Positions 12,177 to 24,400 of a DNA stretch of 64,000 nt are shown here, piece after piece (position 1 is the stretch's first letter; the number at the start of each line of letters is the position of its first letter). The DNA lies in NCBI RefSeq assembly GCF_010093815.1, contig NW_022985571.1, forward strand, positions 152,888 to 216,887, written 5' to 3'. The notes below the pieces were generated by a model. That model saw nothing but the letters and a program-made list of their open reading frames with translations. It was not told where the DNA came from and ran no database searches. A program made the translations under genes and the position numbers. Source of the stretch: Pseudovirgaria hyperparasitica. Taxonomy: Eukaryota; Ascomycota; Dothideomycetes; Acrospermales; Acrospermaceae.

Positions 12177-12980
12177 TTAGAGTTCTTCTAGAGTTCTTCT
12201 AGTATATACTAGAGTCTATCTAGTATATATCTAGTTTCTTCTAGTATATATATTAAGATCTACTAGTACTAAGAGAGTAGAAGATATATAAGTATTTACT
12301 AGATAATTTTCTTAAAGTACTTATTTAGCTAATATATAATATTAGAGGTTCTTATTATAGAATAAGTATTTATCTTTATATATAGAGATCTAGATATATT
12401 ATAAGATAGTATTATATTATATATCTCTAATTATATACTTTATACTATAGAGATATATCTAGAATATCTCTCTAGTATAGAAAGTATAAAAGTTCTATAG
12501 CTTCTATTTAGGCTTAGAGAAGAATAGATATTTAGACTTTTATAAGCTCTTTATATATCTATTTACTTAGTTTCTTCTATAGTTCTTAAATCTACTCTAA
12601 ATATCTATTCTATTAGAATATCTAATAGACTTAAAGAGCTTCTTTCTACTTATTCTAGATCTATAATTATATAGTCTATATAAGTTTTTAAGGGTTCTAC
12701 TAGTATAAGAAGGTATCTAGATTATCTTTAATCTCTTATATAATCTAACTTAAGTATATCTCTATTAGATACTTATATTATATTTAAATCTAGTCTATAT
12801 ATAGAAGTACTTAATAGTAGATACTAACTTATATATATAGTATAGTAAAAGTATATTCTATATATTCTATATATTTCTATACTTATTATTTAATAAAGTA
12901 TATTACCCTCTATATCTAGTAGAAGTTCTATATATTTATTATATTTATCTTATATTATAGTAGTACTATATTAGTAGCTT

Positions 12981-12995
12981 TATATATACTAGATA
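12981..12995. repeat. Target-site duplication, left (tatatatactagata)
   Basis: 15 bp repeated at 19467-19481, partly merging with the TTA tail there. It delimits the 6.5-kb LINE insertion. Confidence 0.8.
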
Positions 12996-14182
12996 GGCTA
13001 CGAAGCCTTATAAACCGCGTCCACGTTATCGTAGCTAGGCAATGCCTCTATAGAGGTAGTAAGAGATTCGGAGCGGCGTTAATAGTAACCTAGTCGTCGC
13101 TAGATAGATGGTTAAAGAGTTTTCGCGGAGCGTCTACCTTACTAAACCACGCTAATATAACCTAGCTAGGGAAGTATATACTTCTATTCTATCCCTAATA
13201 AACGCGTTAAGAGAAGTTCACGAGAATAAAGGGATAAGAAAACCATCTAACGCGCTACTACTATGTCGAAAGTAGGCCTAAATCTATTTTACTAACTAGG
13301 TAGAGGAAGCGGAGATTCTAGTAGCGTGATAGGATACCTTAAGGCTTAAACGGCTCTAGGAACGTAAGGAACACGTCGAGGGTAACTAAGAAACTACTAC
13401 TAGAAGAACTTATTAAAGCTAACTCTTCTATAGTATTAAACTACGTTTATTAAGCTATCTAGTACGACTACTAGTAGTATAACTCTATTAAGACCTTTCG
13501 CTCGATACGAGATACTACTTTACTACTAATAGGTAGAGTAGCTCCCGCGTACGAGAGATGTTATAGTCTACTATAGAAGGTGGGATACTAGAGTATATAG
13601 ATAATAGTATATAGATATAGATAGGAGGCAGCTATAGGGACCCTTTAAGAGTAGTAGAAATAAGTCGGGTTAGTAGGAAGAGAATACCTAAGTCGCCTAG
13701 GCGTATATACGTAAGGGATTTAGAGGATACTCTCCTATAAGATATAGTTAGCCTATTATAGAGAGATCCTTATAGGTAACACGAAACTAAAAAGTAGTAA
13801 TACTTAAAGGCGGGGCGTGGTATATAGTAGTAACTACTAGCTCTAAGGACCTTACCTCTTTAATAGGCTCTAACCCTTAATATATCTAGAAGTAGATAGA
13901 ATTATATTCTAGCTAGAGAGACTACTATATAGCCTAAGAGAACGGATATATATATTAATTTATAAAGAGATAGAACGTATCGCCTATAAGGCATATACGC
14001 TAGTATTATAAGTTTAAGGAGTAAACCTTATAGTTACCTAGCTAGGAGAGGCTTCGGTTACCTCTCCTAGTAGAGCCGGAGGTATAAGCCTAGAGGGAAT
14101 AAGATAAGGCGAAAACAGGAGTAGGGCCTAATGGTATAGGGCACGTCGAACCTATAGGAGTTATCTAACTCCGAACTAGAGG
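12996..14182 (+). repeat. Alternative LINE 5' module, ending in tRNA-like sequence
   Basis: The reverse complement of 49702-50905 matches it over the whole length. It starts ggctacgaag and ends ...aactagagg just before the LINE-common sequence cctaacgg. Near its 3' end the stretch CCTAATGGTATAGGGC (about 14129-14144) resembles a tRNA D-arm/A-box. A possible protein-coding origin was examined but not recognised. Copy 1 of the LINE has another 5' sequence in this place. Confidence 0.7.
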
Positions 14183-14402
14183 CCTAACGGACCAAACTGG
14201 TTAATTCGGGGTAAAACAGCGATTTACATACATTAAACAATAGAGTACACCGAGTATAACAACCTCTAACACACGTGCGTACATGTAGCGTATAATACAC
14301 GATAATACCGACGTATAGAGATACTATATATATACGCTCGAAGACTCTTTAATAATATAAGTATAGACTATATCTAATAAACGCTAATACGCTAACCCCC
14401 TT

Positions 14403-14433
14403 TTATTAGTTAAGGGCTACCCTTAACTAATAA
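14403..14433. repeat. 31-bp palindrome, left end of long LINE (centre CTA)
   Basis: Identical to 1762-1792, at the same position in the LINE. Confidence 0.95.
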
Positions 14434-17400
14434 CTATAGCGGCCTTAGGTATCGTAATACCCCGGTATACGCCGGATATACCCCTACTAGTATAGTAGAA
14501 ACAGCTATATAGCGATATTAATATAGATAGCTAGATATCTATCTAAAATATAGGAACTAACTAAGGGTGCGAAGCGCTATAGATAACCTAGACTAAGGGG
14601 ACCCTAAGAGAGAAGACCCTCCTAGATAAAATTAAATACTAGATAATATATATAGAGAGGGACGCCGAGGAGGGAAAGAAGACCCTCCTTTATATATTCT
14701 GAGACCTTATCCGGAATCTAAGAGAAATTATAGAGGAAGAAAGGAAGTCGTTACGAGAGGAACCTAGTAGTAGACTTAACTAAATAGAAGCTAGTCTACG
14801 GAGAATCTAGAAAGAGCTATTCTAAGGTAAGCGCCCTAACACGTAGGCTTAGATTATAGTAACACCTAGAGCTACTATACTAAGGACTACTAGGACTATA
14901 GATAGAGTATATAGTATATATATCGTAATCTAGGATAAGGACACGCTAGCGTAGGTCTAATAGGTATCCCTAAAGGAAATTATAAATAAGATTAATAAAT
15001 AGAAAGGAATATAGTCGAGTATTATAGCTACTAAAGTTACGCTAGGTAGGGTAGTACTTACTACTATAACGAATACTACGTAGTAAAACATCTCGCGAGA
15101 TCTAAACGTGATAGGTAGTATCTTCCCCGGCGCGTCTATTAGGGTAGCTATATATCTAATTATAGTATATATAGTACCCGTATAGGGATAGGCTATTAGA
15201 GTAGAGAATATTACGTGTATAGAATAATCTAACACGCGAAAATATCTAGGGATTAAGATTATAAAAGCGTAGTAGAAGAATCTATAGACGATTAAGACGA
15301 CGGCGAAAAAACACTCTACTATAATTATAGAGCTCTAAGACCCCGCCCTTATATAATATATTATATAGAAGGGATTCCTAATAGAAGGAGAGCTCCTTAT
15401 AGCCGAGCTATAGGATAGAGTATAGATAATAATATAGTGCTTTAACTATTAAGGGTATAGATATACTATATAAAGGTACTTATAGAAGACTAAGTACGGA
15501 TAGTACCGTAGGGACTATACTATCTAGAAGTGCCCTCACGAACCGCAAGGAGATAGACTAAGAAATAGAGATATAGTATAGTATTTAAACTACGACGGGA
15601 AATACCCGTTATAGTCATTAATATATATAAAATATAAATAGGTTATAGAATATATTCGCACGATAAAAGCGAGAGGCGTAAGATAGTTATAGAATATAAT
15701 ACCTACCACGAGCCCTTCCTTTATAATACCCCTAACCTCCTCTCTAGAAGGTAGTTAGGTAGGATAGTAGACTATTCTAAAGATAATAGAATAACTAAAA
15801 GGCATAGTTAAAGCCGCTACCGCGCGAGGATAGTCGCCCCTCTAAGGAATAAGTATATAGGTATATATACTCTCTAGTACCTAATAAGGGACTAGAATAT
15901 ACTCCGAATTATATAGATAAATATATAATATAAAAGAGAGAACTAGGCGACGCTTCTCAAAGAGACTAGGGCTATAATACTTACTATCTAGGAACCCTAT
16001 AAATACTACTAGACGAGTAAACTAACTATACACCCCGGATACTATACTATACACCCTCTAGGACTAGAAAGACGAGTCCTCTTCTATATTTATAGGTTAA
16101 TACTACTCTTATTATAGTTATATACTAAGCGCGATAACCTTAGAATAATACTATACCTATAAATAGATATAGGCCCTCTATATATATATAATATATATAA
16201 CTAATAACGTGTACTTATACTAGACGAGATGCTCGAGGGTACTACGGAACTAGGGTAACATATCCTCCTAGAAGACTTTAACCTCTACTACTAATAGTAG
16301 GGAGGCCTAGCCGTAGTTAGAGAAGAACTTAGAGTAAGGGAACTACGTACCCGCTACCACGACTTTCTATACCTACTTATACCTATAGAATAAGTTATAT
16401 AGAAAAAACATAAATAGGACGAAGACGGGTCTACGCTTAACCTTACCTTCGCTACGAAGTATATTAGTTACCGGATCTAATACTACCGCCTAGGCTAGGT
16501 ATAGACGGATTCCGACTATAAATATATAGAAACTATAATAAACGTGTATACCCTAAATAAATAACGGGGACGATAGATATAGAAGGACACCGACTAGGAA
16601 AAGTACCTAAAGGACCTAGAATCGGCGATTCTAGATCCCTCTATAGTCGATATATCTAACGACCTAGCCATAGACTAGGCCGTATAGACACTCCTATAAA
16701 TATACTAGAATATAAGAAATAAATATATACTATACCGAATATACCGGCCCCCGGAAGTAAAGGGGATTCCTTAAGTATAGGAAAGTAGATAAGACGTCCG
16801 AAGGCTATATAGACGCGTATACTATATAAGAATACCCGAGTCATAGAAAGAATAGAAGGAAGTAATATAATAACGTAATAAAGTCCTCTATAATAAAAGG
16901 CGTAAATAGTAGCGTATAATTACTAGTTAATAGATATAATATATAATAGGGCTATGGTATATAGCGAAATAGGCTAAGGGCGTAGATACTCCGATACCCC
17001 TACTACTTATACCTCCCCTAATATATTAGGGGAGAATATACTCCACGGGCCTTAAGAAAACTAAGGCCCTATAGAAGGCCATGTTCCCTCTCCTAGAACT
17101 AGTAGACCTATTAGATGTTTACGGCGCTAAATACCTATACGTAGTAGATATCCCCAAAGAAGTTACGGAGGAGGACATACTTAATATTATTAAGACACTC
17201 CTAAATGATAAAGCACCCGGACTAGATGGAATTCTAAATTAATACCTAAAAAGTACTATAAAAGCGACCCTACCGCTTATTACTTATATATTCTAAGTAT
17301 ACGTCACGTAGGGGTACCACCCCTAGAGCTTCTAAGTCGCCTATACTATTATACTCCCGAAACTAGAAAAGAGCCCTAACTCTCTAAAGGGATAGAGACT

Positions 17401-19179
17401 AATCGCTCTTCTCTTCTACCTAGGTAAGATACTAGAGACTATAATAGTAAAGAAGATAAGTACCGCGGTATAGGAATATAATCTCCTCCCTCTAAACTAG
17501 AAGATAAAGGTAGATAGCTCTCTAATAATAGCTATCTAATATATTATTAAAGTCGTCTAGGCCGCATAGAAATAGGGACGGGTAGTATCGCTTCTCTCCC
17601 TCGATATGGCCGGAGCGTTTAATAAGGTAAACTATATAAGACTTATTCATAACCTCCGGATAAGACGAATACTAGAATAGATTATATACTTTATATAGTT
17701 ATTCCTTATAGGAAGAATAACTTAGATATATATCTTTAGATACTAGAGCGAATATAAAGAGACGGTATATAGTATCCTATAAGGGAGCACCATCTCTCTA
17801 ATTCTATTCCTCTTCTTTACGGTAGACCTTCTTTAAGAAATAAAGTATATAGAGGTAGTTGGATACGCTAATAATATATACCTTCTAGCTATCGATAATA
17901 ATACTAACCGAACGTATAGACGACTAGAATAGGACTATAAGAGGTGTCTCTAGTGGGTAAAACGCTACGGAGCAAAGTTCGCCCTAGAGAAATACTAGCT
18001 TATATACTTTATTAATCGTTAAGGGAAATAGATAACTAGGGAAGGCGAACGACGCCTCTAAATTAACGCATTTAACGAACTACTAGTATAAAGCATGTAC
18101 ACGCTTAGAGTTATACTAGATAGTAAGCTTAAATAGGGACTATAAGTAGTATACGCCGTCTCTAGGGCTCTCCGGGTAGAAGCCGCTATATAATAGATTA
18201 TAGTCTCTATATAGGGAACCGCCCGGGATAAGGCACGCTAGCTATATATATCTATAGTACGACCCGCCTTTACGTATAGACACGAGTACTAGTATACGGC
18301 CCTTATATAGACTAGGTAAATAAAGCTTAAATCTATATAGAACCGTATACTCCGTCTTATATTAGGTGTATATAAAGCTACTAATACGGTGCTACTACGA
18401 CACGAGATAGACGTTATAAGTATATATAACTTCTACTAGATATAGAGGGTAGTATACTTTACTAAATAATAAGTATAGGAATATATAGGAAACGTAGAAT
18501 ATACTTTCGCCGTACTACGTGTATAAATTAGTATATATTACCACGCACTTCTATATATAGACTAGAATCGAATACGGTATAGGTACTTAATAGAAGCCGA
18601 CTCTAGCTAAGTAGTATAAGAAGTCCGAGATAACCCGGACGCTCTTCTAGACTAGTAGAGCCTTTAAGAACTTATAAAAAATATACGGTTATAGACTTAA
18701 GATAAGTAGAAAGAGGTACTCTATACCTACTAGACCTCCTAGTAGAATAGGTACCTAGAGTAGATTTAAGGGCTATAGAAGAAACTAAGTAAATAGATAT
18801 ATAAAGGGCTAACGAAAGCCTAAGTATCTATACTCATCTAAGCCCGAACGGGCGCTATAGAACTTCTATACTATATCTATAAGAGAGGCGTTCCTAATAC
18901 CTCCCTATAGTATAAGGTATACGGCCGGAGAGATATAATATACTACTATCTAGCTATATACCCTAACCTCTATATATAACGGTAATAGCTTATCTATATT
19001 ATAAAGACTTTAGATATTATATAATAGCTTAATAAGTACCCTAAGGACGTCTCCTAATAGATACTTATATATCTACTACTCCTCTAGTACTAGTAGACCT
19101 AGAAATATATACTAGAAGAGACCCGGTATACGCTAGTAGTAACCCGATATATACCGGAAGAACCCCGGGAGAACCCCGA

Positions 19180-19210
19180 TTATTAGTTAAGGGTAGCCCT
19201 TAACTAATAA
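19180..19210. repeat. 31-bp palindrome, right end of long LINE (centre TAG)
   Basis: Identical to 6572-6602, at the same position in the LINE. Confidence 0.95.
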
Positions 19211-19427
19211 CCTCCGCATCTACACGTACTACCTAAGGGTAAAATAATAGTAATATAGGCTATAGGCTAATAGGCGTACCCTATAGCTATATACTTAAGA
19301 CGAAATAGAGGTTTAATAAGATGTAGTTATAGATATAAGGAAGTTTTTCTCTATAGGGTTTCTTCTTATATAGTAGCTTAGACTAGAGGAGGCATAGGCC
19401 TATAGAGTACTACTCTACCTAGTTATA

Positions 19428-19430
19428 TAA

Positions 19431-19466
<36 letters not shown>
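19428..19466 (+). repeat. (TTA)n tail of LINE
   Basis: About a dozen TTA units at the 3' end of the long LINE. It is equivalent to the poly(A)-like tail seen as (TTA)n or (TAA)n at the other LINE ends. Confidence 0.9.
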
Positions 19467-19474
<8 letters not shown>

Positions 19475-19946
19475 CTAGATATAAGATAGAGTATATGGTT
19501 CTATATAGATTTAAGCTTTATTGGCTAGCTTATATAAGAGCTATATACTAGTACTTATATCTATATATAAAGGCGAGTTATACTATAGAGATATATAGCT
19601 AGTATATCTTATTCTAGATAGTTCTTTATATAGAGACTATAATCTAATATATAGTAGCTTCTATCTTAAGGGCTCTAGATATAATATATATAATCTATAG
19701 TCTCTATTTAAGTTTATTATTAATTATTATACTAAGTATATATATACTCTATATTAGTAGTTTAGAGAAGATATCTAATCTAGAGTATTATTTATTTTCT
19801 CTAGTAGTCTATCTTCTATAATAGTTAATAAAGTATATAAGTTAGTATTTTTTAGAGATAAACTTTACTCTATAGTATTTTATCTACTAGATATATATCT
19901 TATAGTTATATTTAAGATATTTATATATTAGACTAGTATAGAAGGC
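19467..19946 (-). mobile_element. Continuation of minus-strand LINE after insertion
   Basis: It continues the ORF2 match that broke off at 12995. It is near-identical to window bases 1-420 and to 37990-38420, and stops matching at about 19946. Confidence 0.75.
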
Positions 19947-20966
19947 TATATCTATAGCTCTATATATAAATATCTCTAGCTTAATTATATAGTATATTTA
20001 TATACTTAAAAAGAATATTTCTCTACTTATTTTAATATATATATATACTCTCTATTACTAATATTTAACTATATTAGCTTTTCTTTACGTTTATAGGCTT
20101 CCATAGACATTAATTAATAGACTTAGTTATTAAAGAATCGATTATAAGTATTATATAGACCCGTTCTATTATATAAGAGAACTAATAAGTAGTTATAAGG
20201 TTAAAGAGTACTTATAGTCTATAGAAGAGATAGATATAACTTTATTATATCTACCTTAAGAAAGAGTAAATCTCTTTCTTTAGAGAGACACGTCTAAGAA
20301 TAGCTTACTATAATTTTAGAGATTATACCCGGACTTTAAACTTATAGAGAGAGATTAAGACTTCTAAACTAATATAGAGGAGATACGTTAAGTAGCTACT
20401 AAGATAATCTAGATCTACTAGGTTAAAGCTATAAGTCTAGAAGCCGAAAACTCTAGAATTACTAGAGGCTAGCCTCTTAGAAATTCCTATAGAATTATCA
20501 AAAGATATAATGTTTTATCTAGCGCCCGCTAGCGCCCTTACTAAAACCACGATAAAAAAACTACCTTTTACTATATATTAAATTAACTAGGCCCTAATTT
20601 AAAAATCTAGTCCCTAGTTTTATAGCTCTACCTATAATAAGTATTTTTATATACTTTTTATTCTCTATAGGGCTATACTTATAGATAAGATAGGTTTATA
20701 AGCCTCTAGTATTGCGTTTAGTAGTAGCTTGAAAATTCACATGTCTTAGCCGTGGATTTTCCAGCGTGCCTTAGTACCTTAGTACCTTAAATTAAGACTA
20801 CACGTAGTCTACTAGCTATAGACTACCCTAGTTATAACTAAAAGTATATATATAATAGTCTATATAATAATATAACTTAAAAGAACCTTATAGAAATAGA
20901 AGATAAAAAGAGACTAAATAGAGTAATAAGAATAATAATAATAGAGCCCTTAGAAATCAACTATAA
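19947..20966. other. RIP-type sequence with a less mutated patch
   Basis: No element family was recognised. Most of the stretch is CpA/TpG-poor. The patch at about 20500-20800 keeps several CA and TG dinucleotides and CpG-rich words (tagcgcccgctagcgccc). An imperfect inverted repeat is seen: GAAAATTCAC at 20731-20740 and GTGGATTTTC at 20752-20761. Confidence 0.5.
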
Positions 20967-21490
20967 TAAATTAGTAGCTACGACTATAAAAGAATATATA
21001 GACTCTAGTATAAGTAATATAAGGGATAGTATAATATATAGAAGAGGTACTTATAATACTATAGATAGCCTTAGATAATAATCTAAGACTAAGATAGATA
21101 TCTATAGAGAGAGCTAATTATAGATACTTAGAATAGATATTCTAAGTAGTCTACTAAGTAATTAGAAATAGAATACTAATATTCTAAGTAATATACTAGA
21201 TACTTAGAATAAGTATTCTAATTAAAGAATCTTAGTAGAACTATATAGACCCTTTAAACCTAACCTCTAGAGATAGTTCTATAGTAATTAATTTAAACTT
21301 ATACTAATATAATTACTACTTTACTTACCTACTAGCTAATTACTATTTATACTCTATTAATACTTACTATAAATCTACTTATACTCTTCTAAGCCTTCTA
21401 AGTATCTTTATCTTTAGAAAAACTAGAATACTTTATATAATAGACTACTTTAGAGATAAGCTATATCCTTACTAGAGAAGGTTTATTATA
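20967..21490 (+). repeat. 5' LTR of Gypsy A1
   Basis: Length 524 bp. It matches 27469-27970 and the LTRs at 44452-44975 and 53659-54181. The terminal TG is mutated to TA here but intact at 44452. It ends gtttattata. Confidence 0.85.
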
Positions 21491-24400
21491 GTTTAATTAC
21501 TACCTTAGACTCTAAAGTAAGTATTTATACTATCTATTTAAATATAAAAAATAGTAAATAATAGATAGTTCTTATCTTTATAAACTACTCTATAAGTTCT
21601 AACTATAGAATAAGTTAGATATCTTATTATAGAATTAGAGAAGTAAGTTATAGAGCTCTAGAGAGAAAATATTAAACTTAGAAAAGCTAAAGAGGGCTTT
21701 AAAAGAAAAATCCTAGAATCTTTTAAAGATAAGTAAAGCGAACTCTAAGGATTTCTAATATAGATTAGAATATATCTCTAGATCTACTAAGTCTAGAACC
21801 TAGAAGAATAAGTTATATTTACTACTAGATTACTAAAGAAAGATATACTTATTTAGTTTAAACTCTACTTAAGAGACTTTATAGAAAATAATCTATAGAA
21901 TTAATAGAATAATACTACTAAGATCTTTAAATATTTTAAAGAATTTAAGAAATATATTAAGATAATCTTTAGAGATATAGATAAATAAAGAATAGCTAAG
22001 AGATAGATCTAGTAAATAGTCTAAATAAAATCTATATCTAACTACGCCTCTAAATTCTAATAAATCTTAAGTTAGTTAGACTAGAATAATAAACCTCTAA
22101 TTCTCTAGTTCTATATAGAACTCTATAATAATATTAAGGATAAAATCTCTAGAGAGAGAGACTATTCTACTAATCTCTAAGAATATATTAAGCTTATAGT
22201 CTAGATTAATAACTAATTATATAAGAGACGCTATAAGAAAAGAGAGAAAAAGATCTTTTAATCTATACTTAAATAAGATACTAGAAAGGGCTATATTAAT
22301 AAGGCTCTAAACTATTTATATAAGAGATTCTATAATAGACCTATACTAATAGAACTTAGTATCTTATAGATAAAATATCTATCTAATAAAGAAAAGAAGT
22401 AACTAAAGAAGAAAGATAAGTATCTCTACTATAAGGAAAAGAGATACTATATCTATAAATACCCGAAAAATAAAAATATAAAAAATTAGATTAAGAATCT
22501 AGTACTAAGATAAGAAAACTTTACTATAGAAAAAGAAGAAGTACCTTATATAGCTATATTATAGACTAGTTATACTAATAACCTCTACTTTATATATAAG
22601 TTAGAAAAGAATAGTATAGATTAGTATCTAAAGAAAAGAAATATTTTAATAGCTAGTAAATAACTTCTATTACTCTATAAAAAAACGGAACTATAGAAAT
22701 ACTTAGATATAATAAGAAGATCTAAACTAACTAAAGAAATAGTATCTAAAGAAGTAACTATAGAAGGAAGTACTATAGAGGAAGATAGTAAGAAAGAAAC
22801 CCTTACTATAGAAGAACTATATAATAAGTTAATAATAGACTAAGATTCTAGTACTTACTATACTATCTATTATTATAGAAAATATATAAGTAAGAATAAT
22901 AGAGACCTACTTTTAGAAGATATAGAGATTTAACTAGAAGATAACTAACTTATCTTACTCTACTATAAGAGATATAATAAGACCTTCTAGATTATCTATC
23001 TCTATAATAATTATCTTTAATATCTCTATAAAAAGCGAATCTAGAAATAGTTTCTATAATAGTACTAGAATTAAGTAATTCTAAAAGCCTTTAAAGATAA
23101 AGATATATAATAGTATAAAATAATAACTAAGAAAACTAATGGAAAACTACTTTATATTAAAGTAGATAAAAAATAAGATTTATCTAGAGAACTAATATAT
23201 CTAATACCCGGATATTATATCTAGATCTATCTAATATCTAAGACTATTATATAATATAACCTTTAAATAGACTTAGGCGAAATTAAGAAATAAGTTTAAT
23301 CTATAATCTAACTTATATAGAAAATAGAATAGAAACTTAGTAAGCTATAAAAAAACTAGAAAGGCTAGATATACTAAGAGAAATAGCTAAGCTAAAAAGA
23401 AAATCTCTTATATCTATTAGTAGCTTAGATAACGAAATATAGATATCTCTTAAAATTTAGCTCTATTAAAAATACTCTATTAAAGTATTAATTAATAGTA
23501 GAGTATAGTCTAACTTTATCTCTCTAACTATAGTAGATAAACTAAAAATACTCTATAATAGTAAAGAAGAACTATATAAGCTATCTATAATTAAAGGACT
23601 TAATATAGAATATATTAATAGAATAGTATACTTAGAAATAGAACCTTTAGATTTAGTCTTAATAATAGAATACTAATAACTATAATTAGATATAGTAGAG
23701 CTAGAATAATATAACTTAATTCTAGAAATACTATAGCTTAAAGAAGTTAACTCTATAATTAACTAGAAAACTAAGGAAATTATACCCTAGGAAACGTTAA
23801 GACCCTTAGAAACTATTAAAGAAGAATTAGAGATTAATAAATCTATAAAGGCGCTAATAACTAGAAAGTCTATCTACTATATTTAGAAGCTTAATAATAA
23901 GTAAGATAATATTAAGAGTAGACCCTTATATAAGAAATATATAGTATAATAAAGTACGTCTATAGATAAATAGATTTAAAAAATAAATAACATACTTATA
24001 CTAAAGGACTATTACTAATATTATATTATCTTTAAAGAAGAACTTAAGATAAGACTACTAAAGTATAGTCTATATAACTATATAATAATACTCTAACTAG
24101 GAATATTATCTATATTTAAAAGTATATATTAACTTACTAAAAAATAACTAGAAATAATACGATAATATATTAAGAAAATAGAAGTAAAAGAATATATCTA
24201 ACTATCTAAATTACCTATAGAATATCTAATACTCTTTATACTAAAGAAAGATAGAAGTAAATAACTCTATATAGACTATTAATATCTAAATAATATTACT
24301 ATTAAAAACTAATACCCTTTACCCTAAATTAATAAGTTATAGAACTAACTTATAGAAGCTTAGTACTTTACTATAATAGATTTATAAGAAGTCTATAACC

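Larger units (their letters stand above)
10934..12995 (-). mobile_element. RIP-degraded LINE (minus strand), 3' end and ORF2 C-terminal part, interrupted by a SINE
   Basis: It starts with the (TAA)n complement of the LINE tail, then the 3' region and a variant palindrome at 12146-12176. It matches the last part of ORF2 up to 12995, where the 6.5-kb LINE is inserted, and resumes at 19467. The SINE at 11132-12083 interrupts it. It is strongly RIP-saturated. Confidence 0.85.
12996..19466 (+). mobile_element. Long LINE copy with extra 5' module, RIP-inactivated
   Basis: A 6.47-kb insertion between 15-bp target-site duplications, inserted in the minus-strand LINE of 10934-19946. Bases from about 14183 onward are collinear with the LINE at 1542-6841: palindrome, gag with CCHC knuckles around 15420-15560, endonuclease, and RT with Y-A-N-N at 17864-17875 (YADD after G-to-A changes). 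It ends in a long (TTA)n. Bases 12996-14182 are a different 5' module, absent from the copy at 1504, and shared with the short element at 49333-50905. No ORF survives. Confidence 0.87.

Noticed and set aside
14957-16844. Short minus-strand frames at 14957-15235 and 16656-16844
   Set aside because: Antisense to LINE ORF1/ORF2 in the copy at 12996-19466, hydrophobic by composition only, with no support.
20520-20545. tRNA or other RNA gene in the CpG-rich words near 20520
   Set aside because: No cloverleaf arms or A/B boxes with correct spacing could be made out.
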